A DNA stretch of 24,485 nucleotides from an uncultured Thermomicrobiales bacterium. Lineage in GTDB: Bacteria; Chloroflexota; Chloroflexia; Thermomicrobiales; UBA6265. The DNA lies in NCBI GenBank assembly GCA_902806395.1, contig CADCWH010000329.1, positions 1 through 24,485 of the forward strand, in the 5' to 3' direction. A program made the position numbers and the translations under genes. Position 1 is the first letter of the stretch. Each line of letters starts with the position of its first letter. Below are positions 7,062-14,434 of the stretch, in pieces. Below the pieces are notes generated by a model. That model ran no database searches and was not told the origin of the DNA. It worked only from the letters and a program-made list of their open reading frames with translations.

Positions 7062-7637
7062 ATGGCCCTGATCAATGTCGCCGCCCGTGAGATCCACGGG
7101 AAGATCGTCTATTACGGGCCTGGCCTGTGCGGGAAGACGACGAACCTCCAGTACATCCACGGCCAGATCCCCGAGGCCACGAAGGGTGATCTCCTCTCGA
7201 TCGCCACGGAGACCGAGCGGACCCTGTTCTTCGATTTCCTGCCGCTCGACCTTGGCAAGGTCCACGGCTTCACCATCCGGTTCCACCTCTATACCGTCCC
7301 CGGCCAAGTCCTCTACGAACGGACTCGGGTGGCGGTCTTGAACGGCGCAGACGGTGTGGTATTCGTCGCCGACGCCCGCCGCGAGCGCCTACAGGACAAT
7401 CTCCAGAGCCTGCGGGAACTGGCCCAGAACGTCAGCAACCAGGGCAAGCGGTTCCTCGACTACCCCTTGGTGATGCAATACAACAAGATGGATTTGCCCG
7501 AAGCCCTGCCGGTGCCGGTACTGGACCGCTATCTGAACACTATCCGGGTGCCCCGGTTCGAGGCCGCGGCGGTGAACGGCGTTGGAGTCTTCGAGACGCT
7601 CCGGGCCATCTGCAAGCTGGTCACCAACAAGCTCTGA
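7062..7637 (+). CDS. mglA: MglA-type small Ras-like GTPase
   Basis: 191 residues, close to the roughly 195 of characterised MglA. AGAGGA lies 4 bases before the ATG. Visible motifs are the P-loop GPGLCGKT (19-26), switch segments around TETERTLFFDFLPLDLG (49-65), TVPGQ (78-82) in place of the DxxGQ of Ras, and NKMD (141-144). A Thr at the DxxGQ aspartate position is the hallmark of MglA, and here it falls at residue 78, the number I recall for Myxococcus MglA. MglA is a nucleotide-dependent polarity switch controlling motility and other polar assemblies, with MglB-type roadblock proteins stimulating GTP hydrolysis. The roadblock gene directly upstream fits. What it controls here is unknown: no motility gene lies in the window. 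Confidence 0.92.
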   Translation: MALINVAAREIHGKIVYYGPGLCGKTTNLQYIHGQIPEATKGDLLSIATETERTLFFDFLPLDLGKVHGFTIRFHLYTVPGQVLYERTRVAVLNGADGVVFVADARRERLQDNLQSLRELAQNVSNQGKRFLDYPLVMQYNKMDLPEALPVPVLDRYLNTIRVPRFEAAAVNGVGVFETLRAICKLVTNKL

Positions 7638-7856
7638 TCGCGACCCAAGACCGGGAGCATCCCCGGGGAGCGAGCACCGTCTATACAACTTGTGCCAAGG
7701 GCGGGTGACCCTATCGTGCCGTGGTAGCGACCCCAGATGATCGCCGGGGGGCCGATTGTCCGGGGTCATCCAGTCTCGTCTCGCGTTCGCCGGTCCCACC
7801 CGGTGAACGCGATCTGGGCACCGTCTCTAGGCATGAGCAGCCCTATCCCGCGCGCG

Positions 7857-10436
7857 TCACACCAATCCGTGATCCACGGCGAATCGGGTCGCCGCCGCTC
7901 GGGAATTGACATCGAGCTTGGCATAGATCCGCTGGACATGGGCGTCAACGGTGCGGCGGCTCAAGAAGATCCGCTCGGCGATCTGCGCGTTGGTCATCCC
8001 GGTCGCCACTAGCCTCAGCACCTCGGCCTCGCGCTCCGACAGCCCGCGTGGTGGCGCAGGGGCCAGCGGTGGATGTTCTTCCACCTCTTCCGCTTCTTCT
8101 GCCTCCTCCGCCATGGCCTCGGTGAGCACCTGTTCGATGGCCATTGCCCGTCCCTCGGCCCACGACGCCGAGATGGTCTCGGCATCGAGCCGCGCACGGA
8201 CCCCGTTCACGACCTGTTCATGAAGGGTGCGGTCGGGTCGATAGGTGTAGACACCAATGCCGACGGTCTCGCGCAGGCGCTCCGCGGCACCCAAGAGCAT
8301 GGCCGCCCGTGAACCCTGGTCCCGTTCCAACGCCACCGCGGCGAGCCCGTCCAGACAGTACGCGATGTTGGCGTAGTCACCGACCTCGCGGGAGAACGTC
8401 AGCACTTCCCGGAAGAGGGCTCCCGCGCGGGAATAGTCACCCGCGGCTCGGGCGAGGGCCGACTGGTTATAGAGGGCGATATATCGGCTGAACCGGTCTC
8501 CCGCTTGGAGCGCTAGGGCCAGTCCCTCGTCCAGGAGCGCCCGCGCCCCGGCCTGATCCCCCCGACCGAGCGTGATCATCCCGAGCGCATTGACCGAAAG
8601 CGCCGCCCAGAACAGCAACCCCGCCTGTCGCGAGCGTTCCGCGCTCTCCGGCAGGTAGCGTTCGGCGCGCTCGGCATCACGCCGTGCCATCGCCAGCAAG
8701 CCAAGGGTCAGCCCGGCAAATATCGCGCCGACGGTGTCCCCGGCATCCTCGAAGAGCACGTAGCTTTCAGTGGAGCGATCATCCGTGGCGGCGAAGTCCC
8801 CTTGGCCTAGCGCCATCGCGCCACAGACGGCGAGCGCCTTCGCCCGTCCGAGCGGTGACGATCCTGACCGGGAGGCGAGGATCGCTTCTGTCCACCGACG
8901 CCCCTCGGCATGGTATCCACGGATCCACCAGAACGCGCGCAGGTCGAAGGCGAGCCGGGCGGCGGCATCGGCGTCCCCGACCGTCTGGAGCCAGGAGAGG
9001 GTCGCCCGCAGGTTGGCGTGCTCCGCCTCCAGCTCCTCCAGCCTCTCCACCTGGCGGCCCCCCTCCAGGTCTGCCTCGGCGGCCTGGCCGAGTGACAGGT
9101 AGTACTCCGCGTGTCGGGTCCGAACCGACTGGGTCTCGCCACTGTCCTCGAGCGAGCGGGACGCGAATTGCTGGATGGGTTCGAGCATCCGATACCGGAT
9201 CTGGTCGCGTCGCTCGGCCAGCACCATCGACTGCTCCACGAGGTTCGACAGCAGGCCGAATACATCTCCGGAAGCAATGTCTCCGCCCGGACCGACGGCC
9301 TCCGCCGCCTCGAGCGTCCAGCCACCCACGAACACTGAGAGCCGCTTGAACAGCTCACGCTCCTCGTGGGCGAGCAGGTCGTAACTCCACCTGATGGTGC
9401 TCTCGATCGTCCGCTGTCGACTCGGCAGATCCCTGGCGCCACCCGTCAGCAGCGGCAGGACGGAGTCGAGCCGGCCCAGCATCTCGGTCGGGCCCATGAC
9501 CCGGAGTCTCGCCGCCGCCAGTTCGATGGCCAGTGGCAAGCCGTCGAGTCGGCGGCAGATCGTGGCCACCGCGGCGACGTTTGACCGTCCGAGCGTGAAG
9601 TCGGGAACGATCGTTCGCGCCCGTTCCACGAAGAGGTTCACCGCGGGGTTTTCCGCTACCTCCCATGTCTCGGGAACGCGCGTCAAGGCAGGCGTCTCGA
9701 GCGGTCGAACTGGGTATTCGCGTTCCCCGCGCAGCCGCAGGGGTGCCCTGCTCGTCGCCAGCACACCGACGTTCGTCGCCGACGCGACCAACGTCGCCAC
9801 GGTGGGGGCAGCGTCCAGCACGTGCTCGAAGTTGTCCAGCACGAGGAGCATCCGGCGCTCCCGCAGGTAGGACCGGAGCGCATCCGCCGTATCCTGGCTG
9901 GCAGAATCTTTAAGTCCCAGCGAACGCGCGATGGTCGGCAGGACCGATCCGGCGTCAGCGAGCGTGGCGAGACGAACGAACGCGACCCCGTCGGGGAAGA
10001 GGGGGGAGAGTTCCTCCGCCGCCCGTACGGCGAGACTCGTCTTTCCCACGCCACCGGGGCCGGTCAGTGTGACGAGGTTCACTCCCGCCTGGAAGAGGCC
10101 TACTAGCGCCTCCAGGTCCCTCTCACGGCCAATGAGGGCGGTCGGTAACGAGGGGGGCCGCACGGCAGCGGGAGGCGCCTGCGATGGGGCCTCCACCAGC
10201 ACGAGCCGACTCTTCAGCGTGCCCTCGAGATCGGCGCGCTGCTCCTCGGTCAGCCCGAGTGCGTCGGACAGCGACCGCACGGTGTGAGGATATGGGTGCC
10301 GACTCCTCCCGCGCTCGATCGCCGCCACTGCGGTGGTGGCCAGCCCGGCCCGTTCCGCCAACCGCTCCTGCGTGAGCCCGGCTGACTGGCGTAGCAGCCT
10401 CAGCCGTTCCCCGAACGTACTTTCCGACGCTCCCAT
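7857..10436 (-). CDS. Dual-HTH signal-transduction regulator: XRE HTH, NB-ARC ATPase, TPR-like repeats, LuxR HTH
   Basis: 859 residues from the ATG at 10436, preceded by AGGAAGG at a spacing of 5. The frame is open to 11150, but that extension crosses the divergent cupin gene and has no domain. Domains: XRE-type HTH at about 8-70 (FGERLRLLRQSAGLTQERLA); NB-ARC/STAND ATPase with Walker A GPGGVGKTS (126-134), Walker B LLVLDNFEH (197-205), an ATSR sensor and a GLPLAIELAAARL motif; a long helical TPR-like region at about 470-770; and a LuxR-type HTH at 799-859 (LSEREAEVLRLVATGMTNAQIAERIFLSRRTVDAHV). A short Glu/Ala-rich linker precedes the last domain. Such proteins switch by nucleotide-driven oligomerisation on ligand binding. 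Having DNA-binding modules at both ends is unusual relative to MalT-like regulators. The ligand and targets are unknown; the divergent cupin gene is the nearest candidate. Confidence 0.9.
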   Translation of the reverse strand: MGASESTFGERLRLLRQSAGLTQERLAERAGLATTAVAAIERGRSRHPYPHTVRSLSDALGLTEEQRADLEGTLKSRLVLVEAPSQAPPAAVRPPSLPTALIGRERDLEALVGLFQAGVNLVTLTGPGGVGKTSLAVRAAEELSPLFPDGVAFVRLATLADAGSVLPTIARSLGLKDSASQDTADALRSYLRERRMLLVLDNFEHVLDAAPTVATLVASATNVGVLATSRAPLRLRGEREYPVRPLETPALTRVPETWEVAENPAVNLFVERARTIVPDFTLGRSNVAAVATICRRLDGLPLAIELAAARLRVMGPTEMLGRLDSVLPLLTGGARDLPSRQRTIESTIRWSYDLLAHEERELFKRLSVFVGGWTLEAAEAVGPGGDIASGDVFGLLSNLVEQSMVLAERRDQIRYRMLEPIQQFASRSLEDSGETQSVRTRHAEYYLSLGQAAEADLEGGRQVERLEELEAEHANLRATLSWLQTVGDADAAARLAFDLRAFWWIRGYHAEGRRWTEAILASRSGSSPLGRAKALAVCGAMALGQGDFAATDDRSTESYVLFEDAGDTVGAIFAGLTLGLLAMARRDAERAERYLPESAERSRQAGLLFWAALSVNALGMITLGRGDQAGARALLDEGLALALQAGDRFSRYIALYNQSALARAAGDYSRAGALFREVLTFSREVGDYANIAYCLDGLAAVALERDQGSRAAMLLGAAERLRETVGIGVYTYRPDRTLHEQVVNGVRARLDAETISASWAEGRAMAIEQVLTEAMAEEAEEAEEVEEHPPLAPAPPRGLSEREAEVLRLVATGMTNAQIAERIFLSRRTVDAHVQRIYAKLDVNSRAAATRFAVDHGLV

Positions 10437-10655
10437 CCCGACCTTCCTGGCCCACCACACCCCAAGTCCAGCCGCGAAATGATACCAGCGCGGCATGGTG
10501 CACCAATGGTGTGGACACGCCCCGTCGGCCCACCGTGAGGGTAAGTCTGAGGATGGCGTGAGTGTTCCCGGCTCTCGCGTGGCGGCATGATCGAGACAGA
10601 TCACCTGGCCGACGAGATCTGACGGCCCGGTGGCGGAGCAGGAAGGAGAGACGGG
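10437..10655. promoter_or_regulatory. Divergent promoter region with overlapping inverted repeats
   Basis: 219 bp between the divergent regulator and cupin genes. It holds the perfect 10-bp palindrome TGGTGCACCA (10497-10506), overlapped by CACC-AAT-GGTG (10502-10512), and the inverted pair CCACACC (10456-10462) / GGTGTGG (10509-10515). This clustering of TGGTG half-sites suits an operator bound by the adjacent regulator, which has an HTH at each end. No confident -10/-35 pair was found on either strand. Confidence 0.4.
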
Positions 10656-11159
10656 ATGGAGGAGGCACGGTACCGAGCGGGGCGGGAGGTCAACGGGATT
10701 TCCGTTCGGCCCGGCCGGTCCAAGGAGGATTCGGTGCGGTTGTTGGTGACGGGCGAGGAGACCCAGGGTCGGTTCGCCGTCATCGAGACACGGGAGCGAA
10801 GAGGCCAAGAGCCTCCCCTCCACGCCCATGGGCGCGAGGACGAGCTTGTCCACGTGCTGGAGGGTGAGGTGACGTTCCACAAGGATGGACAGCGGCTGGC
10901 ATGTCCTGCCGGGACGAGCGTGCTGTTGCCCGCGGGGAGCGAGCACACCTACCGGGTGGAGTCCCAGGAAGCACGGTTGCTGGTGGTCCTGGCACCGCCG
11001 GGCCTGGAGGGACTCTACAGCGAGCTCCGTGGTGACGGTGAGTCGCCCGACGCGGAGCGACTGATAACGGCCTCGGCTCGATATGGGGTCGAGATCATGG
11101 GGCCAGCGCCGACTGATGATCGAGCCAGTGACTTCGACGTCACGGACCAAAGGGGGTGA
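10656..11159 (+). CDS. Cupin domain protein
   Basis: 167 residues, with AGGAAGGAGA upstream of the ATG at 10656. It is a single conserved beta-barrel (cupin_2 type). The first cupin motif is PLHAHGREDELVHVLEGEVTF, giving His, His and Glu metal ligands, and the second is PAGSEHTYRV with the usual His. Members bind a divalent metal and act as dioxygenases, isomerases or small-molecule sensors; the sequence does not tell which. The C-terminal 50 residues (GLEGLYSELRGDGESPDAERL...) form a helical tail often seen in quercetin-dioxygenase-like cupins. It is transcribed divergently from the dual-HTH regulator and could be its target. Confidence 0.85.
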   Translation: MEEARYRAGREVNGISVRPGRSKEDSVRLLVTGEETQGRFAVIETRERRGQEPPLHAHGREDELVHVLEGEVTFHKDGQRLACPAGTSVLLPAGSEHTYRVESQEARLLVVLAPPGLEGLYSELRGDGESPDAERLITASARYGVEIMGPAPTDDRASDFDVTDQRG

Positions 11160-11211
11160 TCGCCACGACGTACGGGGACAAGGACGGATGAGCGAGCCAA
11201 AACACCGACAC

Positions 11212-11225
11212 CGATCGTTCGATCG
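11212..11225 (+). promoter_or_regulatory. CGATCG-TT-CGATCG dyad upstream of the small secreted protein gene
   Basis: Two CGATCG hexamers two bases apart form an almost perfect 14-bp dyad, 27 bases before the GTG start at 11253. It could be an operator or overlap the transcription start. CGATCG is a frequent word in GC-rich genomes, so chance is a real possibility. Confidence 0.2.
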
Positions 11226-11252
11226 CCCGACACCAGAGAAAGGTCAGACATC

Positions 11253-11615
11253 GTGAAGAATCGGATCACTACCCTGTTCGCCGTGGGAGCCATGGCGCTG
11301 GCCGTGGGGGTTGGTTCTGCGTCCGCCCACTACTGCACCCCGGTCAACAAAGCCGATGGTGCTGGTTCCGTGGGGACCTATAACATCGCGACTGGACAGT
11401 TCACACCGAGCAAGCGTCTGATGTCCGGCTTCAACATGGACACCGGCCGGGTGAACGGCGCTTTCGTCACCTTCACCGACGGCAGCTTCTCCTACGATCT
11501 CTTCATGCATCAACTCTTGCCCGACGGTGCACTCGCCGCGGGGCCGGGCGGAGACGACCAGTGCGACGGCCAGGGAGTGGACGACGCCTTGTCCTGTCTC
11601 GGCATCCCGCACTAA
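11253..11615 (+). CDS. Small exported protein of unknown function
   Basis: 120 residues from a GTG at 11253, with AGAAAGG about 10 bases upstream. A textbook signal peptide is visible: KNR, a hydrophobic core (LFAVGAMALAVGVG), then ASA-HY with likely cleavage after residue 26. The mature part of about 94 residues begins HYCTPVNKADGAGSVGTYNI and carries three Cys (CTPV, DDQC, LSC) with Gly- and Asp-rich loops. I do not recognise a family. An odd number of Cys suggests one disulfide plus a free thiol, or dimerisation. It is followed by a strong hairpin (11691-11723), so it is probably transcribed alone or with the cupin gene 93 bp upstream. Extracytoplasmic location is inferred from the signal peptide. 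Confidence 0.75.
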   Translation: MKNRITTLFAVGAMALAVGVGSASAHYCTPVNKADGAGSVGTYNIATGQFTPSKRLMSGFNMDTGRVNGAFVTFTDGSFSYDLFMHQLLPDGALAAGPGGDDQCDGQGVDDALSCLGIPH

Positions 11616-11690
11616 GGGGCGATCGGCACCGGGCGACTCACCCCACACCTGACCCGGACGGGCGTGACGTCGTCTCGATCCCGCGACCTA

Positions 11691-11723
11691 ACGACCCGCC
11701 GCACCGAGAGTGCGGCGGGTCGT
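11691..11723 (+). terminator. 14-bp perfect hairpin after the small exported protein
   Basis: ACGACCCGCCGCAC (11691-11704) pairs perfectly with GTGCGGCGGGTCGT (11710-11723) around a CGAGA loop. GT-rich sequence (CGTGTTGTC) follows rather than a clean T run. Probable transcription terminator. Confidence 0.7.
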
Positions 11724-11880
11724 CGTGTTGTCAGGTGATTTGCCGCGAAGAGGTGCCCAGGTGGGCCTCGCCCCCTGATGTCTTGCTCCGGATGGTCAAT
11801 CCGGCACGAGTCGCCGCGAAACCTAGACCGCCCGGCCCGCGTTGAAGACTGTGACAGGGGAGTTGTCCCTGCTACAGGGT

Positions 11881-11908
11881 GCCGGGTCACCAGTGCGGTG
11901 TGACCGGC
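11881..11908 (+). other. Leader hairpin just upstream of the LPNTG protein
   Basis: GCCG plus GTCAC (11881-11890, one bulged G) pairs with GTGAC plus CGGC (11900-11908) around a 9-base loop, ending 19 bases before the ATG at 11928. It could influence translation initiation, since the ribosome site here is weak. It may also be chance. Confidence 0.3.
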
Positions 11909-11927
11909 TCGCGATCGGGAATGGACC

Positions 11928-13034
11928 ATGGAACGGTTCGCGGTATCGCGGGGCCTCGTCGTCGCGGTCATCATCTTCGCGGTCACCTTGCTTGGTATGG
12001 CATCTCCGGGCCAGGCGCGGGCGGCCCAGAGCGACGGCGCCCGGCTCACGATCCACAATCGGATCTGCCCGGCGGGCTTCACCGGGCCGGACTACTACGG
12101 GACGTGTCACGACACGGCTCCCAATCCTGGCCTGCCCTTCACACTGAGCGGGCCGGAAGTTGGGGAGGCCACGACGGACGCCAGCGGCAACGTCGATTTC
12201 GTCGGCCTCACGGCGGGCACCTACACGGTGAGCGGTGGGGTGCCGGGCGAATTCGCCGAGGTCACCTACTTCTGCGCCAGGCGCGCCACACCCTCGGTCG
12301 CCTTTCCCTTCTCGGTGGTGCCGACGGGGATCTCCGTCACGCTCGGCGCGACCGACGACGTGGTCTGCGACTGGTACAACTCGCCGATCGACCTGAGTGG
12401 CCTGCCGACGGCGACCCCTCCAGTCGAGGCGGCGACCTTGACGGTCTACGCGGCGATCTGCCCGGTCGACTTCACCGGCGAAAGCTACTTCGACGAGTGC
12501 TTCGACCGGTCCGCCGAGGCGGCCTCGGTGGTCTTCCTGCTGAGCGCGGGCGGTGTGGCGCTCACCGAGCAGGCCGTCGATGACAGCGGGCACGCGCGGT
12601 TCAACGGCGTCCAGCCGGGCACCTACATCCTGAGCGACAGCGTGCCGGGCGACTTCCTGGATGGCCGGTTCGTCTACTGCACGTTCGATGGCGGCAATCC
12701 CGTCACCTACGACCTGCCATACACGGAGAACGCGATCGAGATCACTATCCGGGCCGGCGAAGCGGTGGCTTGCGACTGGTACATCGAGCCGGCCGACCAG
12801 GGAGTGGTCCCGACCGCGACTGCCCGGCCGGCTAGGCCGACCGCGACCACCGGGGCGGTGGTAGGGCTGCCGAACACCGGCAGTGGTGGGTCCGCATCCG
12901 GTGGATTCATTGGTGGGTCAACGACCGCGTGGCTGGCGATCGCCGGACTGGCGATGATCGGGACGTTCGGGTTGACCGTTGCCGGTCGGTACCGGATGCA
13001 ACCTGCACGCCGGGGCGGTACCATGCGGGAATAA
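11928..13034 (+). CDS. Exported two-repeat protein with C-terminal LPNTG sorting signal
   Basis: 368 residues from the ATG at 11928 (weak ribosome site GGGAATGG). A signal peptide spans about 1-32 (hydrophobic core VVAVIIFAVTLLGMA, cleavage near ARA-AQ). Two homologous modules follow, about 40-150 and 169-287. Each starts ICPxxFTGxxY, has DxSG...FxGxxxGTYxxSxxVPGxF in the middle and ends CDWY. The four Cys fall at 47/60/116/147 and 178/191/251/282, so the first and last spacings (13 and 31) are identical, implying two conserved disulfides or other pairings per module. The fold looks like a CNA-B/prealbumin-like beta sandwich. Pro/Thr linkers (PTATPP, PTATARPARPTATTG) follow each module. The C-terminus has LPNTG (314-318), a Gly/Ser spacer, a hydrophobic helix (about 333-352) and a basic tail, the layout of a sortase substrate anchored to the cell surface. 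No sortase gene lies in the window. Confidence 0.85.
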   Translation: MERFAVSRGLVVAVIIFAVTLLGMASPGQARAAQSDGARLTIHNRICPAGFTGPDYYGTCHDTAPNPGLPFTLSGPEVGEATTDASGNVDFVGLTAGTYTVSGGVPGEFAEVTYFCARRATPSVAFPFSVVPTGISVTLGATDDVVCDWYNSPIDLSGLPTATPPVEAATLTVYAAICPVDFTGESYFDECFDRSAEAASVVFLLSAGGVALTEQAVDDSGHARFNGVQPGTYILSDSVPGDFLDGRFVYCTFDGGNPVTYDLPYTENAIEITIRAGEAVACDWYIEPADQGVVPTATARPARPTATTGAVVGLPNTGSGGSASGGFIGGSTTAWLAIAGLAMIGTFGLTVAGRYRMQPARRGGTMRE

Positions 13035-13094
13035 CGCGCGCCGGGTCCCGGGGAGGCGTGAGGTTCCCCGGGCGGGCCGGGCGCGGCGGGCGTG

Positions 13095-13125
13095 CGGCCG
13101 GAGGTCCCGTAGACACCTCCGGCCG
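13095..13125 (+). terminator. 11-bp hairpin between the LPNTG protein and the YihY-family gene
   Basis: CGGCCGGAGGT (13095-13105) pairs perfectly with ACCTCCGGCCG (13115-13125), loop CCCGTAGAC. Possible terminator; there is no T tract, and it lies 23 bases before the next start, so an effect on that gene's leader is also possible. Confidence 0.45.
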
Positions 13126-13148
13126 GGCGCGTCTGCCCGGAGGGACCC

Positions 13149-14267
13149 ATGGACATCGGAGTCGACCCGCGCGAGGGACACTTTCAGGCGGTCGCCGCCG
13201 CGCCGGGACGGGCGAGAGATCGCGCGCCCCGGCGATCGCGTGTCCGGATTCGGCCGCCCCGCGCCTCCCGCCAGGTCATCGGCGGCGCGCGACGGGGGAT
13301 CAGGGCCGTCCCGGCTTGGATGTATCGGGGGTATAACCAGGCTGGTGCCGGTGACCTGGCGGCGGCGATCGCCTTCAATGCCTTGGTTGCCCTCGTGCCG
13401 ACGGCACTGCTGCTGGTGTTCCTGGCGGGCTTGCTGTTCCGCGACGACCGGGTCCTCCAGACCGCGATCCTGGCCACCCTCTGGGCCCTACCCGGTGAGT
13501 CAGCGCGCGACGCGCTGGCCGGCGTGCTCCACGCCAAGCGGAACACGGGCTTGTTCGGGATCCTGAGCGTGGTCGGGTTCGCCTGGATCGGCGTCAACTT
13601 CGTCGCCAGCCTGGGTCGGGGAATGAACCGGATCTACGGCGTGCCAAACCGCCGCTACGTGCACGAGCGACTGCGCGGCTTCGTCGTGATCGTCCTGTTC
13701 TCGTTCTTACTGGCTTTCGCGGCCATCGCCGCCGTGCTGCCGACCCTCTTCATCCGGGGTGACGTGCGGCTCTACTTCGAGCGGTGGTTCGTCGCGTCTG
13801 GTTGGGGCCAGATCATCAGCTACGGGGTCGCGGTCCTGGTGTCGGCCCTGCTCTTCCTGACCATCTACCGGGCGGTGCCGAATGCCCGGCAGCGGTTCCT
13901 CGATATCTGGCCGGGTGCGCTGGTCGCCACGGTCCTGTTCCTGCTCCTCGTCCAGGCGTTCCCGCTCTACCTGCGGTTCTTCGTGCGGCGCAACCTATAC
14001 GGGGATGCCCTCCTGCTGGTGTCCCTGTTCGTGACCTGGTTCTACCTGATGGCCCACGTCCTGTTGTTCGGGACCTTCGTCAACGCCACCTGGCAACACC
14101 GGCGGCGGTGCCACGGCCAGGACCGGGCGCTGATTGCGCTGCGGTTGCCGTCCGGCCTGACGCGGTGGGTGCGGCGGGATAAGGCCGTCGCGGCCGGACT
14201 CCCCGTCGCGGCCGACCCCTGCGACGTGCCAGCGCCCGGGATGACTCCGGACGCCGGAGGGACCTGA
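13149..14267 (+). CDS. YihY/BrkB-family integral membrane protein
   Basis: 372 residues, with GGAGGG correctly spaced before the ATG at 13149. A basic, Arg-rich cytosolic N-terminus of about 50 residues precedes the conserved AGDLAAAIAFNALVALVPTALLLVFLAG segment typical of the family. About six hydrophobic segments can be seen: residues about 75-95, 130-150, 180-205, 220-240, 255-280 and 290-315. The motif FLDIWPGALVATVLFLLLVQAFPLY and the final WFYLMAHVLLFGTFVNA helix are also family-like. Despite the old BrkB/'ribonuclease BN' labels, the molecular function of this family is not settled. The C-terminus is a soluble basic tail of about 45 residues. It appears to be a single transcription unit between two hairpins. 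Confidence 0.92.
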   Translation: MDIGVDPREGHFQAVAAAPGRARDRAPRRSRVRIRPPRASRQVIGGARRGIRAVPAWMYRGYNQAGAGDLAAAIAFNALVALVPTALLLVFLAGLLFRDDRVLQTAILATLWALPGESARDALAGVLHAKRNTGLFGILSVVGFAWIGVNFVASLGRGMNRIYGVPNRRYVHERLRGFVVIVLFSFLLAFAAIAAVLPTLFIRGDVRLYFERWFVASGWGQIISYGVAVLVSALLFLTIYRAVPNARQRFLDIWPGALVATVLFLLLVQAFPLYLRFFVRRNLYGDALLLVSLFVTWFYLMAHVLLFGTFVNATWQHRRRCHGQDRALIALRLPSGLTRWVRRDKAVAAGLPVAADPCDVPAPGMTPDAGGT

Positions 14268-14343
14268 TCGGGCCACCGACCGGGTCACGCCCGACGATCG
14301 CCGGCCCGCGGGACAGATGTGCCCGCCGCCGCATTCCTCACTC

Positions 14344-14366
14344 ATGCCTGTCGGCCAAGACGGCAT
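14344..14366 (+). other. Hairpin between the YihY-family gene and the dehydrogenase
   Basis: ATGCC-(T)-GTC (14344-14352) pairs with GAC-GGCAT (14359-14366) around GGCCAA, an 8-bp stem with one bulged T. A CATACT -10-like box (14364-14369) overlaps its right arm, so it may be a terminator for the upstream gene or an operator-like dyad at the promoter of the next one. Confidence 0.3.
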
Positions 14367-14434
14367 ACTGATGCGGCACCATGGCGGGAGGAGCCGTGGG
14401 GTTTGGCATGTCCGGCGGGAGATGGGGGGAATCG

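Larger units (their letters stand above)
11616..11927. other. 312-bp intergenic region with a terminator and leader hairpins
   Basis: No credible gene. It holds a terminator-like hairpin (11691-11723), a CAGGG/CCCTG/CAGGG trio (11855-11879) that could form two alternative short hairpins, and a 9-bp bulged hairpin (11881-11908) just before the LPNTG-protein start. A frame at 11561-11845 crosses the hairpin and shows no domain. Confidence 0.5.

Noticed and set aside
10437..11150. N-terminal extension of the dual-HTH regulator by 238 residues
   Set aside because: The extension crosses the divergent cupin gene, shows no domain, and the ATG at 10436 has an ideal ribosome site and starts the XRE domain.
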